A stretch of DNA of 59,594 bases. Origin: Pseudomonadota bacterium. GTDB lineage: Bacteria > Pseudomonadota > Gammaproteobacteria > Steroidobacterales > Steroidobacteraceae. Positions 28,545 to 37,468 of the stretch are shown in pieces. Numbering within the stretch: the stretch's first letter is position 1; each line of letters starts with the position of its first letter. The position numbers were made by a program, and so were the translations under genes. Under the pieces are notes generated by a model, which saw only the letters and a list, made by a program, of their open reading frames with translations, did not search any database and was not told the origin of the DNA. The stretch covers positions 1-59,594 of the forward strand of contig CAUJHJ010000026.1 of assembly GCA_963204835.1 (NCBI GenBank), read 5' to 3'.

Positions 28545-30182
28545 ATGGCGGCAGTGGCGGGATACTCGCCCTTCGAGCGGGCCGTGCAGGTCCTCACCCG
28601 CGTGCGCGCGGGCGAGGGGCGCTGCATTGCGCTCTTCGCCTCGCACGCCTTCCTGGTCATGGCTTCCTATTACGTCTTGAAGGCCCTGCGCGAGTCCTTC
28701 CTGCTCGCGGGCGCCGCCGCGGAAGTGCGCAGCTACGCGGTGGCGGCCAACGGCCTGCTGCTGATGCTGCTCGTGCCGCTCTACAGCGCGGTCCGGCGTC
28801 GCATCGACGGCCGGCGCCTGGTGCGCGCCATCAGCGCCTTCTTCGCGGTGAACATCCTGGCCTTCGCGCTCGCCTACCCGTTCCGCTCGAGCCACTGGTT
28901 CGGCATCGCGTTCTTCATCTGGGTCAGCGTGTATGGTTTGATGGTGGTGGCGCAGTTCTGGGCACTTGCTGCAAGCCACTTCAACACGAAGAGCGGCCAA
29001 CGGCTCTTTCCCGCGATCATGCTCGGATCGACCCTCGGCGCGCTCGCGGGCGCACAGGTCACCGATTTGCTGATCGCGCGACTCGGCCCGCTGCCGCTGC
29101 TGCTCCTGGGCGCCGTCCTCCTCACGGCAAGCATCGCGCTGATCTCGCCCGAAGTCGATGCGGTTCCGCCTGCGTCACGCCCGCCGGGCGGACCCGATCC
29201 GGCATCGCAGCGCGTGGGCTCGGTGCTCGGCGGCTTCCAGGTCGTGTTCGGCAGCCGCTACCTGCTGCTGGTCGCCCTGTTCGTCGTGCTGCTCAATTGC
29301 ATCGGCTCGACCGGCGACTACCTGCTCGCGGCGCTCATCAAGGCGCGTGCCGATGCACTCGCCGGCGCCAGCGCGGCGCTCACCGGGCGCGAGGCCATCA
29401 TCGGCTCGCTCTACGCGCGCTTCCAGCTCTGGGTGACGCTCGCCGGCGTGCTGGTTCAGGCCTTCCTCGTGTCACGCATCTACCGGCTGATCGGGGTGCG
29501 CGGCGCACTTCTCGTGCTGCCATTCATCGCGCTCTTCGTCTACGGCGCGATCGCCTTCGTGCCGGCCTTCAGCATGATCTACGCCGCGAAGATCCTTGAA
29601 AGCTCGACCAACTACTCGCTGATGAACACCACGCAGCAGGCGCTCTACCTGCCGACGAGCCTTGCGGAGAAGTTCGACGGCAAGACAACTGTCGACACTT
29701 TCTTCTGGCGCTTCGGCGACATCCTGCAGGCGGGCGTCGTGTACGCGGGACTGCACTGGCTCGACCTCGGCACGCGTGGCTTCGCGCTGTTGAATGCGTC
29801 CTTGTGCGTGCTCTGGATCGCGCTCGCGCTGCTCATCGGCCGCCGCTACACCGCGCTGTCGCGCGCCGAGACCCACAACACCGCGCCATCGCGCCAGCGC
29901 CAGCCCGAGGATCTCGTGGTGTTCCCGGGCCGGCCCATCGATCACCGCCTGGCGGCGGAGACCTTCTTCGACCCCGACCCCGGGGACGTACTGATCTACG
30001 AAGCGCGCCTTGCGAGCGGCGCGCCCTTGCCTGACTGGCTCGAATTCGATGTGGCGATCGCGCGGCTCAGCGGCACGGCACCGGCCGATTGCGCCATCGA
30101 GGAGCGCATCGAGATCATCGCCTGCGACATGGATGGCGCGACGGCGACCGCCGTGTTCACGATGCGTCGGGCAACAACCTGA
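28545..30182 (+). CDS. ATP/ADP-translocase-like 12-helix transporter with C-terminal cadherin-like (CADG) domain
   Basis: A 545-residue protein. Residues about 25-440 form roughly 12 transmembrane helices with SYYVLKALRESFLL and NYSLMNTTQQALYLPTSLAEKFDGKTTVDTF (broken here for length: NYSLMNTTQQALYL, then KFDGKTTVDTF), typical of the bacterial NTP/NDP-exchange (TlcA-like) branch of the MFS. Residues about 455-543 then add a soluble domain (GRPIDHRLAAETFFDPDPGD, LPDWLEFD, RLSGTAPADC, IACDMDG) that reads like a dystroglycan-type cadherin-like (He_PIG) domain. Such a domain is normally extracellular, whereas this C terminus is predicted to be cytoplasmic. GGGGGT precedes the ATG. The substrate is unknown. 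Confidence 0.75.
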   Translation: MAAVAGYSPFERAVQVLTRVRAGEGRCIALFASHAFLVMASYYVLKALRESFLLAGAAAEVRSYAVAANGLLLMLLVPLYSAVRRRIDGRRLVRAISAFFAVNILAFALAYPFRSSHWFGIAFFIWVSVYGLMVVAQFWALAASHFNTKSGQRLFPAIMLGSTLGALAGAQVTDLLIARLGPLPLLLLGAVLLTASIALISPEVDAVPPASRPPGGPDPASQRVGSVLGGFQVVFGSRYLLLVALFVVLLNCIGSTGDYLLAALIKARADALAGASAALTGREAIIGSLYARFQLWVTLAGVLVQAFLVSRIYRLIGVRGALLVLPFIALFVYGAIAFVPAFSMIYAAKILESSTNYSLMNTTQQALYLPTSLAEKFDGKTTVDTFFWRFGDILQAGVVYAGLHWLDLGTRGFALLNASLCVLWIALALLIGRRYTALSRAETHNTAPSRQRQPEDLVVFPGRPIDHRLAAETFFDPDPGDVLIYEARLASGAPLPDWLEFDVAIARLSGTAPADCAIEERIEIIACDMDGATATAVFTMRRATT

Positions 30183-31125
30183 TATCGCCCTTGTCGATGC
30201 GGCGCACGAGCTTCGCGCGCCGGCGCTCGAGCTCGCCGATCTCCTTGTTGGTCAGCCCGAGCTGCAACAGCTCGCCGCGACGCCTCACGCCGCGCATCGC
30301 GTCGAAGTTCGCAGCGGGTGCCCGCGGCTCCCAGGCCTCGCCGACCAGCTCGAACTGCGCGATCACGGCAAGCCGGCTGCGCAACTCATCGAGCGACAGC
30401 GCGCGCAGGCGATCAGCCAGTGCGCGGTCGACGGCTTCGACGCGCAGGGCCTTCCAGAAAATGCCGACGTCGCTCTCCTCGGAATCGAATGCGACGCCGT
30501 TGTCTATCGCCCAGGCGCGCACCGCGGCGCCCTCACCCGTCAGCATCACGTTGCCGAGGTTCGAATCCTTGTGCTCGATGAGGTAAGTGAGGACGTTCAG
30601 GCGGCTGATGGCGCGCGCGTACGCCGGATCGGCGGCGAAGCGGGCGCCGTCGATCGCGAGCGGGTGCGGCTTCGCGCCGTTCAGCCAGCATTGCACCATG
30701 TAGAACGTGGCATCCGTGCCGTGCCAGGCTTCGACCGCGCCGGGATCGATCGCCTTGAACTGCGCCAGCGGCGCCGAACGCAGTGCGATCGCGGGCACCA
30801 CCTGCTCGTCGGGTGGGAATAGCAGGCGCGACACTTCGTAGGCGGCGAGTTCATAGCGAGGCTCGTTGTTGAAGGAGCTGACGCCCGCGCCGGCGCGGCG
30901 CACCTTGATCTTGTACGGAGTTGTTGCCCTCGCCGTGTGCGCCATCGCCTTGCGCGTGATGTCCTTCTCGAAGCGCACCGGTCTTGCGTCTTCGATCACG
31001 AGATCGGGCGCGGTCAGGTCATCGAGGCTGCACATGCCGTCGGCTGGGTGCGCTGCAGCAAAAAAACAGACAAGCGGGATGGATGCGCAGAAGCTGCGGC
31101 GTGAAATCCTGCAGGCGACGTCCAT
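30157..31125 (-). CDS. Exported protein with atypical kinase-like (HipA/FAM20-like) fold
   Basis: A 322-residue protein starting at an ATG preceded by GGGGGT (an in-frame TTG is at 31137). Its N terminus, RISRRSFCASIPLVCFFAAA, looks like a Tat signal (SRRxF plus hydrophobic core). The remainder shows a kinase-like set of residues: a lysine strand, PYKIKVRR (about 70-76); a conserved glutamate helix, NEPRYELAAYEVSRLLF; a catalytic-loop-like EHKDSNLGNVM (about 184-194, Asp then Asn); and a DFG-like AIDNGVAF with Asp208. This resembles HipA/FAM20C/PI-kinase-type folds. The substrate is unknown and the catalytic reading is inference. The 3' end overlaps the transporter gene by 26 bp. Confidence 0.6.
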   Translation of the reverse strand: MDVACRISRRSFCASIPLVCFFAAAHPADGMCSLDDLTAPDLVIEDARPVRFEKDITRKAMAHTARATTPYKIKVRRAGAGVSSFNNEPRYELAAYEVSRLLFPPDEQVVPAIALRSAPLAQFKAIDPGAVEAWHGTDATFYMVQCWLNGAKPHPLAIDGARFAADPAYARAISRLNVLTYLIEHKDSNLGNVMLTGEGAAVRAWAIDNGVAFDSEESDVGIFWKALRVEAVDRALADRLRALSLDELRSRLAVIAQFELVGEAWEPRAPAANFDAMRGVRRRGELLQLGLTNKEIGELERRRAKLVRRIDKGDIRLLPDAS

Positions 31126-31340
31126 GGCACCCCCCAAGTGCGGCCCATTTCCGCGGGCCCGCGTCGATTGATCTTACACTGCGAACCCGGATTGCCGTCG
31201 CCGGTCGCATTCAAGGGCCGCTATTTGATTGATTGCAAAGGCTTGGGCCGCAAACGGCATCGAAATTGCTGGAACCTTGGTCCTAGGAACTCGCCTTCCC
31301 GGTGCTGGGCAGGAACGAGGCGCGGCCAAGAGGTGTCGTC

Positions 31341-32267
31341 ATGAGACAGACTTTCTGGAAAGCGGCCAGTATCTTCGCGGCGACCGCCGCGCTGTTGCTT
31401 CCCGCGACAGCGCAGGCACGTCGAATCCAGGTCGATTTCGATCCCAGCGCCTTCGAGAACAGCGGTGGGGGATGGCTCTTCAACACGATAGAGCTGTACA
31501 ACCAGGCCGCGGTGGACGCGGGTGCAAATCGCTCGCTGTCGTTCGACATCGCGGGTTCCTACGATCCGGACAACGACGGCAGCACCGCCAACGACGTCAA
31601 TTTCGCATTCAGCCAGAACGACCCATTGCGCGTCGGCGGATCGGACTACGGCTTCGTCTGCATGTTCGCGAATTTCTCGTTCTCCTTTTCGCAGTCGAGC
31701 GGCTGCGGGGCCGCGGGCGATCCCTCGTTTTCGCTGCTGCCCATCAGCGGGTTGAGTGTCGTCGAGTCGACCAATCCGACGGATGCGGGCACCGTCTTCT
31801 CCACAGAAGGCTTCTCCGTCGGCATCCCCGCGGAAGGCCAACCGGAGTTCACGGCACCCTACGACATCAACGCGGCAGTCCCGACGATGCGCCTGTGGTG
31901 GAACAACCTCGCGGCGTCGTACGACTCGGGGAGCCCGGTAGGCCCGTCGTACTCGGTGCAGGCATTCATCTATTTCCTCGGCGATGGCGACTTCGATCTC
32001 GATGTGCGCTACGGGGTCGAAGGTGCGACTGGTTTCCCGGGCGTCCAGCGCTCGTTCCTGGTTGATGGCCAGGCGATCTTCAGCAGCACCGACCCGGTCG
32101 CGGCGGAAGGCGACTACTTCTACAGGTTCCGTGGGGGTCAGTTGAGTGGAGGCACCACGCCGCCGCCGACGGGCGTGCCCGAACCTGGCTCGCTCTCGCT
32201 GGCATTGGCGGGCGTTGCAGCACTCCTGGTGTTTCGCCGCCGCCGGGTACGCGCGGCGGGGCACTGA
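31341..32267 (+). CDS. PEP-CTERM sorting-domain protein
   Basis: A 308-residue exported protein. It has a signal peptide (about residues 1-27, cleavage after TAQA) and a Ser/Thr/Asn/Phe-rich body with no recognisable enzyme domain. The C terminus is a canonical VPEP anchor: GVPEPGSLSLALAGVAALLV followed by FRRRR, the tripartite tag recognised by an EpsH-type exosortase. The ATG follows AAGAGGTG. No exosortase or prsK/prsR gene is in the window. The 215 bp upstream contain no convincing promoter. Likely surface or exopolysaccharide-associated. Confidence 0.85.
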   Translation: MRQTFWKAASIFAATAALLLPATAQARRIQVDFDPSAFENSGGGWLFNTIELYNQAAVDAGANRSLSFDIAGSYDPDNDGSTANDVNFAFSQNDPLRVGGSDYGFVCMFANFSFSFSQSSGCGAAGDPSFSLLPISGLSVVESTNPTDAGTVFSTEGFSVGIPAEGQPEFTAPYDINAAVPTMRLWWNNLAASYDSGSPVGPSYSVQAFIYFLGDGDFDLDVRYGVEGATGFPGVQRSFLVDGQAIFSSTDPVAAEGDYFYRFRGGQLSGGTTPPPTGVPEPGSLSLALAGVAALLVFRRRRVRAAGH

Positions 32268-32327
32268 TCCACCGGGGCGCGGGGTTTCGTCGGCGCGCAA
32301 TTGTCGCGCGCGGAGCCGTTCAGTAAT

Positions 32328-35300
32328 GTGCGCCCGTTGGACACCTTCCGGATCTTTGTCTCCTCGCCGGGCGATGTCGCAGAAGAGCGGCTGATCGCGC
32401 GCAGGGTGATCGAGCGCCTGCGCGCGGAGTTGGCGGGCAGCCTCGACATTGCGCCGGTCTTCTGGGAACACGAGCCGCTCAGTGCCGCCGCGTCGTTCCA
32501 GGACCAGCTCCCGCACCCGTCAGAGGCCCACGCGGCGATCTGCATCCTGTGGTCCCGGCTGGGCACGCGCCTGCCGGCGAGCTTTCGCAAGCCGGACGGC
32601 GCGCGCTATGCGTCCGGCACGGAGTTCGAGTTCGAGGACGCACTGGCGGGATATCGCGCACGCGGCTGGCCGGCGCTTCTTGTCTATCGCAAGACGGCAC
32701 CTGCGACCCTCGACGCGAGCCGGGAGGCCGCGGCCCTCGAACGCCTGCATCAGAAGCAGGCGCTCGACGAGTTCGTCAGGAAGTGGTTTCACGACGAGGC
32801 CGACGGTACGCTTCGTGCCGCCTTTCACCCGTTCGGGACCGCGCCGGAGTTCGAAGAGCTGGTCGAGGTTCACCTCCGCAAGCTGATAGAGCGACAGTTT
32901 CCGGAGGCGGTGGGGGCGCGGCGTGGCGATACGGCTTCATGGCGTCAGGGTTCGCCTTTTCGCGGCTTGCAGGCCTTCGAGTACGAGCACGCCCCGGTGT
33001 TCTTTGGCAGGTCCGCGGCCATCGCCGGCATGCTGGCGGCGCTGCGGCAGCGTGACCGTGCGGCAGGTGCCTTCCTGCTGGTGCTGGGTGCAAGCGGAAG
33101 CGGCAAGTCGTCGGTCGTGCGTGCCGGCCTGCTTCCCGTGCTCACGCAGCCTGGCGTCGTGGAAGGGATCGCCGGCTGGCACTGGGCGGCGGTGCGCCCG
33201 CGCGATCGCGCAGGTTCCCTTGGGCGCCTCCTCCTTGACTCACTGCTCGCGTCCGGAACATTGCAACCAGTCGACGGCGCAACGGACGACGAGCGACTGG
33301 AAAGCCTGGTAGCGCAGCTTCGGGACCGTGCCAGGGGCACGACTCGCATCGCGCTCGCGATCGACCAGCTCGAGGAGGTCTTTTCCGACGAGGGGGTGGA
33401 CGACGCGGAACGCGGGCGCTTCTTCACCGCACTCGGACGCGTCGTCGAAACCCGGATGGTCTGGGCTGTCGCCACGCTGCGCAGCGACTTCTATCCGCGC
33501 GCGACGGAGTTTCCGGCCCTCGTGGCCCTGAAGGCCGGTGGCGGGCAGTACGACCTGCTCGCGCCGACCGCTGCCGAGGTCGGCCAGATGATCCGGCTGC
33601 CCGCGGCAGCCGCCGGCCTGCGGTTCGAAGCACGCATCGAAGGCGGCGAGCGACTGGACGAGGTCCTGCGCGACGCCGCGGTTGCAAGCCCCGAGTCGCT
33701 GCCCTTGATGGAGTTTGCCCTCGAGGAACTTTACAAGCGGCGGGCGCCGGATGGCACGTTGACCCACGCCGCCTATCGCGAGATCGGCGGGGTCGAAGGC
33801 GCGCTCGCGAGGCGCGCCGAGGAAGTGTTTCTCGCACTTGCCGCGTCGGCGCGCGCGGCGCTCCCCAGCGTGCTTCGCAGGCTCATCGCGGCAACCACCG
33901 GTGGCGACGGCTTCAACCGCCGCAGCGCAATGATCGGCGAGTTTGCGAGCCCGGAGGAGCGGGCGCTCATCGAAGCCCTGGTTGGCGCGCGCCTTTGTGT
34001 ATCGGAAATGGATCATGCGCGCAGGCCCATCGTGTCCATCGCGCATGAAGCCCTGCTGCGCCACTGGCCGCGCGTGCGCGACTGGCTCGATGAGAACCGC
34101 GAGCTGTTGCGTGCAAGGGCCCGCCTCGCCGCGAACGCCGACCGCTGGGACGTCGAGAAGCGGCGGCGCGACCTGCTGTTGTCGGCTGGGCGATCGCTGG
34201 ACGAGGCGACGGCCCTGGTGACTTCCGGCATGGAACTGACGCCGGTCGAGGGCGCCCTTATCGAAGCCTCGCAGGCACGGGCCCGCCGTGCCCGCAACCT
34301 GCGCACCGGTGCGATCACGGGACTCGCCATGCTGGCGATCGCGGCTTCGGCGGCCGCTTACCTCGCGACCACGCAGAAGCAGCGCGCCGAGACCGAGGCC
34401 TCGACGACCAGGGAAACCATGGACTTCATGGTTTCGCTCTTCACCCTGGCCGACCCCACCGAGGCGCGGGCGAACCAGTTTACGGTCCGGGAGATGCTCG
34501 ATCGGGGCGCACAGGACGTGCAACGACAGCTGCGCGACCGGCCGGCGGTCCGTTCGAGCCTGATGACCGCCATGGGCAGGGCCTATACCGGACTCGGCCT
34601 GCCCGCACCGGCAAAGGAGGTCCTCGGGGATGCGCTGCGCGATCGCGAGAAGCTCGCCGGTGCCGCCGCACGCTCGACCACAGAGACCCGCAATGCGCTC
34701 GCAGCGGCCCTGTATCTCGACGGCCAGTATGAGGACGCGGAGAAGCAGTTCCGCACAGCCCTCGCCAGTGCGCGCCAGCTGGCGCCGACGGGCGACGCGA
34801 TGGTGGCCTCCATCCTCAATGGCCTCGGCGATTCGCTTTCGCAACTCGGGGCGGACCCTGAGGCCGAATCGGCCTATCGCGAAGCCCTGGGCATCGACCA
34901 ACGGCTCTTCGGCCCCGATAGCCTCGAATCGGCCCAGACGCTGCAGGGACTCGCGAGTACGCTCTATTTTGCCGGGCGCTACCAGGACGCCGAGCCGCTC
35001 ATGACCAGAAGCCTCGCGATCCGGCGAAGCAAGCTCGGCCCGGATCACTGGAAGGTGGCCGACAGCCTGAACGACCTGGGGGCACTCTACTACCAGACCG
35101 GTCGCTATGACCTGGCCGCCAAGATATGGAAGGAATGCCTGCCGATCTCCGAAAAGTGGGCCGGCAAGGACCACCCGGAAGTTGCCTCTGTCGCCAACAA
35201 TATCGGTCGAAGCCTCCTGATCGGCGGCAAGCCGGATGAAGCAGAGCCGTACTTCACGCAGACACTCGATATGCGCCGGCGCACGAAGCCCCCGGGCCAC

Positions 35301-35732
35301 GACGATTTCATACTCCCGCTCAACAGCCTCGCGATGATCCGCATCGCCCGCCGTGACTACGGCGAGGCCGAAGAGATGCTCGACGAGGCGCGGGGCATTG
35401 CCGAGAAGCAGAATCACTGGATGCTCGACCAGGTGCTGACCAACCTCGCGGACGTCTACGCGAAAACCGCCCGAGCCCCGCAGGCGGAGCAACTCCTTGC
35501 CCGCGCGCGCGCGCTGCTGGAAAAGCAGTACCCGCCCGGGGAAATGCCCGACGAAGCCTGGCGCTATGCGCTTCAGGACGCGGTGCTCGCCACCACCTAC
35601 GCCGCCGAGAAGAAGTACCCCGAGGCCCGCAAGCTGCTTGCGGCAGCGCTGCCAATCGTGCGCAAACGCTTCGGCGAAGGGCGATACTACACGCGCGACC
35701 TCGAGGAACGCCTCGCCCGGTTGCCTCACTGA
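32328..35732 (+). CDS. DUF4062-nSTAND NTPase-TM-TPR protein
   Basis: An approximately 1134-residue multidomain protein, start uncertain (TTG 32301, GTG 32328 or TTG 32337). Order seen: a DUF4062-like domain (FRIFVSSPGDVAEERLIARR, residues about 7-130); an nSTAND-type ATPase opened by FRGLQAFEYEHAPVFFGR (about 210), with Walker A GASGSGKSS (about 253-261) and a Walker B-like IALAIDQLEEVFSDEG (about 338-353); an alpha-helical STAND tail (SIAHEALLRHWPRVRDWL); a single transmembrane helix (about 662-681); and some seven tetratricopeptide repeats (about 715-1100). STAND NTPases act as ligand-triggered switches in immunity and signalling. SLOG and small membrane protein genes follow at 21 bp and 8 bp. 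A defence role is inference. Confidence 0.85.
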   Translation: MRPLDTFRIFVSSPGDVAEERLIARRVIERLRAELAGSLDIAPVFWEHEPLSAAASFQDQLPHPSEAHAAICILWSRLGTRLPASFRKPDGARYASGTEFEFEDALAGYRARGWPALLVYRKTAPATLDASREAAALERLHQKQALDEFVRKWFHDEADGTLRAAFHPFGTAPEFEELVEVHLRKLIERQFPEAVGARRGDTASWRQGSPFRGLQAFEYEHAPVFFGRSAAIAGMLAALRQRDRAAGAFLLVLGASGSGKSSVVRAGLLPVLTQPGVVEGIAGWHWAAVRPRDRAGSLGRLLLDSLLASGTLQPVDGATDDERLESLVAQLRDRARGTTRIALAIDQLEEVFSDEGVDDAERGRFFTALGRVVETRMVWAVATLRSDFYPRATEFPALVALKAGGGQYDLLAPTAAEVGQMIRLPAAAAGLRFEARIEGGERLDEVLRDAAVASPESLPLMEFALEELYKRRAPDGTLTHAAYREIGGVEGALARRAEEVFLALAASARAALPSVLRRLIAATTGGDGFNRRSAMIGEFASPEERALIEALVGARLCVSEMDHARRPIVSIAHEALLRHWPRVRDWLDENRELLRARARLAANADRWDVEKRRRDLLLSAGRSLDEATALVTSGMELTPVEGALIEASQARARRARNLRTGAITGLAMLAIAASAAAYLATTQKQRAETEASTTRETMDFMVSLFTLADPTEARANQFTVREMLDRGAQDVQRQLRDRPAVRSSLMTAMGRAYTGLGLPAPAKEVLGDALRDREKLAGAAARSTTETRNALAAALYLDGQYEDAEKQFRTALASARQLAPTGDAMVASILNGLGDSLSQLGADPEAESAYREALGIDQRLFGPDSLESAQTLQGLASTLYFAGRYQDAEPLMTRSLAIRRSKLGPDHWKVADSLNDLGALYYQTGRYDLAAKIWKECLPISEKWAGKDHPEVASVANNIGRSLLIGGKPDEAEPYFTQTLDMRRRTKPPGHDDFILPLNSLAMIRIARRDYGEAEEMLDEARGIAEKQNHWMLDQVLTNLADVYAKTARAPQAEQLLARARALLEKQYPPGEMPDEAWRYALQDAVLATTYAAEKKYPEARKLLAAALPIVRKRFGEGRYYTRDLEERLARLPH

Positions 35733-35753
35733 CACCGGAGATCCGCCGCCCGC

Positions 35754-37460
35754 ATGGAACTGCCCGCCGCCATCCCGCTCGTCATCGGCGTCACCGGCCA
35801 TCGCGATCTCGTCGAGGACGAGGTCCCCGCAATCCGCGAGCAGGTACGCACGTATCTTTCCGGCCTGCGCGCGCGCTGGCCGGCAACGCCGCTGATCGTC
35901 GCCTCGCAGCTTGCCGAGGGTGCGGATCTCCTCGTCGCCGAGGAGGCGCAGGCGCTCGGGCTCGAGCTCGTGTTCCTGCTGCCGCTGCCGCTCGATGACT
36001 ACCGCGCGCAGTTCTCGGACGGCGCGGCGCTGCAGCGCTTCGAGGCGCTGCGCGGCGTGTCGCGGGTGGTCGATCTCGCCACCGACCCGCCGCCCCACGA
36101 TCGCGATGCGCTGTACGAGCTCGCGGGCGACTTCCTCGCGCGCTACAGCTTCATCCTGCTGGCGCTCTGGGACGGCAAGCCGGCCGCGAGCCCGGGCGGC
36201 ACGGCGGCGGTCGTCAATTTCCGCTTTGCCTCGCGCGGCGGCGCGCGTCCGGCCACCGCGGAACTGCGCGATATCGCGCTCGGCGAAGCGGATAATTCCC
36301 TCGTCTACCACATCCTCGTATCGCGGGCGCGCGTGAACGGCGGGCCGACGAACGGCCATCGGCCGCTCACGGCGGGCTACCTGCACGAGTACGCGGGCGG
36401 CCGTTCGGCCTTGCAGGACGCCATGCCGGAATCGCGGCGACGCGTGCTCGATCGCACCGATGAGTTCAATCGCGTGGCCCGCGATGCGGGGCAGGCGCGC
36501 GACATTGCCTGGCACGCGCCGGTCGTGGGCGCACCTCCCGCCGTGGAGCGTTGCGCGCGGCTCATCGCGATCGCGGATCATCTGGCCGCGCTTTATCGCC
36601 ACCGGCTGATGCGCGTCACCGCCTGGACTTACGGCATCGGCGCGGTGATGGGCTGCGCGTTCGTGCTGTATTCCAAGATCCCGTCGATGTGGGGACTCAT
36701 CTACGTGTTCTTCGGGGCCGCGCTCACGACCATCGCGCTCAGCCGCTTTGCGGACCGTCGCGGCTGGCACCGCGATCACCTCGAGTTCCGCGCGCTCTGC
36801 GAGGGCCTGCGGGTGCAGTTCTACCTGCGCGTCGCGGGCGTGCGGGACGAGGGGCGCCTGCACACCGGCGACGAGAGCTTCCTGCGCGGCCAGGACCCCG
36901 AGCTCGACTGGATCAGCAATGCCATGCGCGCGGTCGATTTCGAGATGCACGACGCGGGCCGCGACGGAATCCTGGGCGGCATCGAGCACGCGCTCGAGAC
37001 ATGGGTGGGCACGCTGGATCCCGTGAAGGCGCAGGGCTCCGGCCAGCTCGCGTATTTCTGGCGCGCGGGCGAGCGTCGCCGCCGCCTGATTTCGCTTACC
37101 GAGGGTACGGGCGCCACCACGCTTGTCCTCGGCCTTTCGGCCGCCGCAGTGCTGTGCTTCATCCCCGTGCTGCACGTGCCGTACGTGAAGACGCCGCTCG
37201 TCGTGACGATGGGCCTGCTGCCGCTCGTCGCCGGCATCCTCGAGGCCTGGCTGCAGAAGACCGCGGCCAAGGAGCTCGCCCGCCAGTACGCCTACATGTA
37301 CCGCCTGTTCGACGAGGCGCGCGCGCAGTTGCAGGGTGACTCGAACGACCACGACCGGCGCTCGATCCTCTATTCGCTTGGGCGCGCCGCGCTCTCGGAG
37401 CAGGCGACGTGGGTCCTGCTCAACCGCGACCGCAAGCTGCGTCACCTGCCTTCCCACTAG
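35754..37460 (+). CDS. SLOG-domain protein with four C-terminal transmembrane helices (SLATT-like)
   Basis: A 568-residue protein. Residues about 8-140 form a Rossmann-like SLOG/LOG domain: PLVIGVTGHRDL, LIVASQLAEGADLLVAEEA, LVFLLPLPLDDYRAQF, and LALWDGKPAASPGGTA with the GGT loop. SLOG domains bind or process nucleotide-derived ligands. Two hairpins of transmembrane helices follow (about 289-329 and 455-498), flanked by charged helices, in the manner of SMODS/SLOG-associated 2TM (SLATT) effectors predicted to disrupt or signal through membranes. It sits 21 bp after the STAND gene and 8 bp before a third membrane protein, so the three are one operon. Function inferred. Confidence 0.75.
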   Translation: MELPAAIPLVIGVTGHRDLVEDEVPAIREQVRTYLSGLRARWPATPLIVASQLAEGADLLVAEEAQALGLELVFLLPLPLDDYRAQFSDGAALQRFEALRGVSRVVDLATDPPPHDRDALYELAGDFLARYSFILLALWDGKPAASPGGTAAVVNFRFASRGGARPATAELRDIALGEADNSLVYHILVSRARVNGGPTNGHRPLTAGYLHEYAGGRSALQDAMPESRRRVLDRTDEFNRVARDAGQARDIAWHAPVVGAPPAVERCARLIAIADHLAALYRHRLMRVTAWTYGIGAVMGCAFVLYSKIPSMWGLIYVFFGAALTTIALSRFADRRGWHRDHLEFRALCEGLRVQFYLRVAGVRDEGRLHTGDESFLRGQDPELDWISNAMRAVDFEMHDAGRDGILGGIEHALETWVGTLDPVKAQGSGQLAYFWRAGERRRRLISLTEGTGATTLVLGLSAAAVLCFIPVLHVPYVKTPLVVTMGLLPLVAGILEAWLQKTAAKELARQYAYMYRLFDEARAQLQGDSNDHDRRSILYSLGRAALSEQATWVLLNRDRKLRHLPSH

Positions 37461-37468
37461 GAGATCCC

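Noticed and set aside
33240..37457. A 1405-codon open frame on the minus strand opposite the STAND and SLOG genes
   Set aside because: Shadow of high-GC codon use: it crosses two well-supported genes and their junction, and the translation is low-complexity Arg/Ala/Glu/His with no domain.
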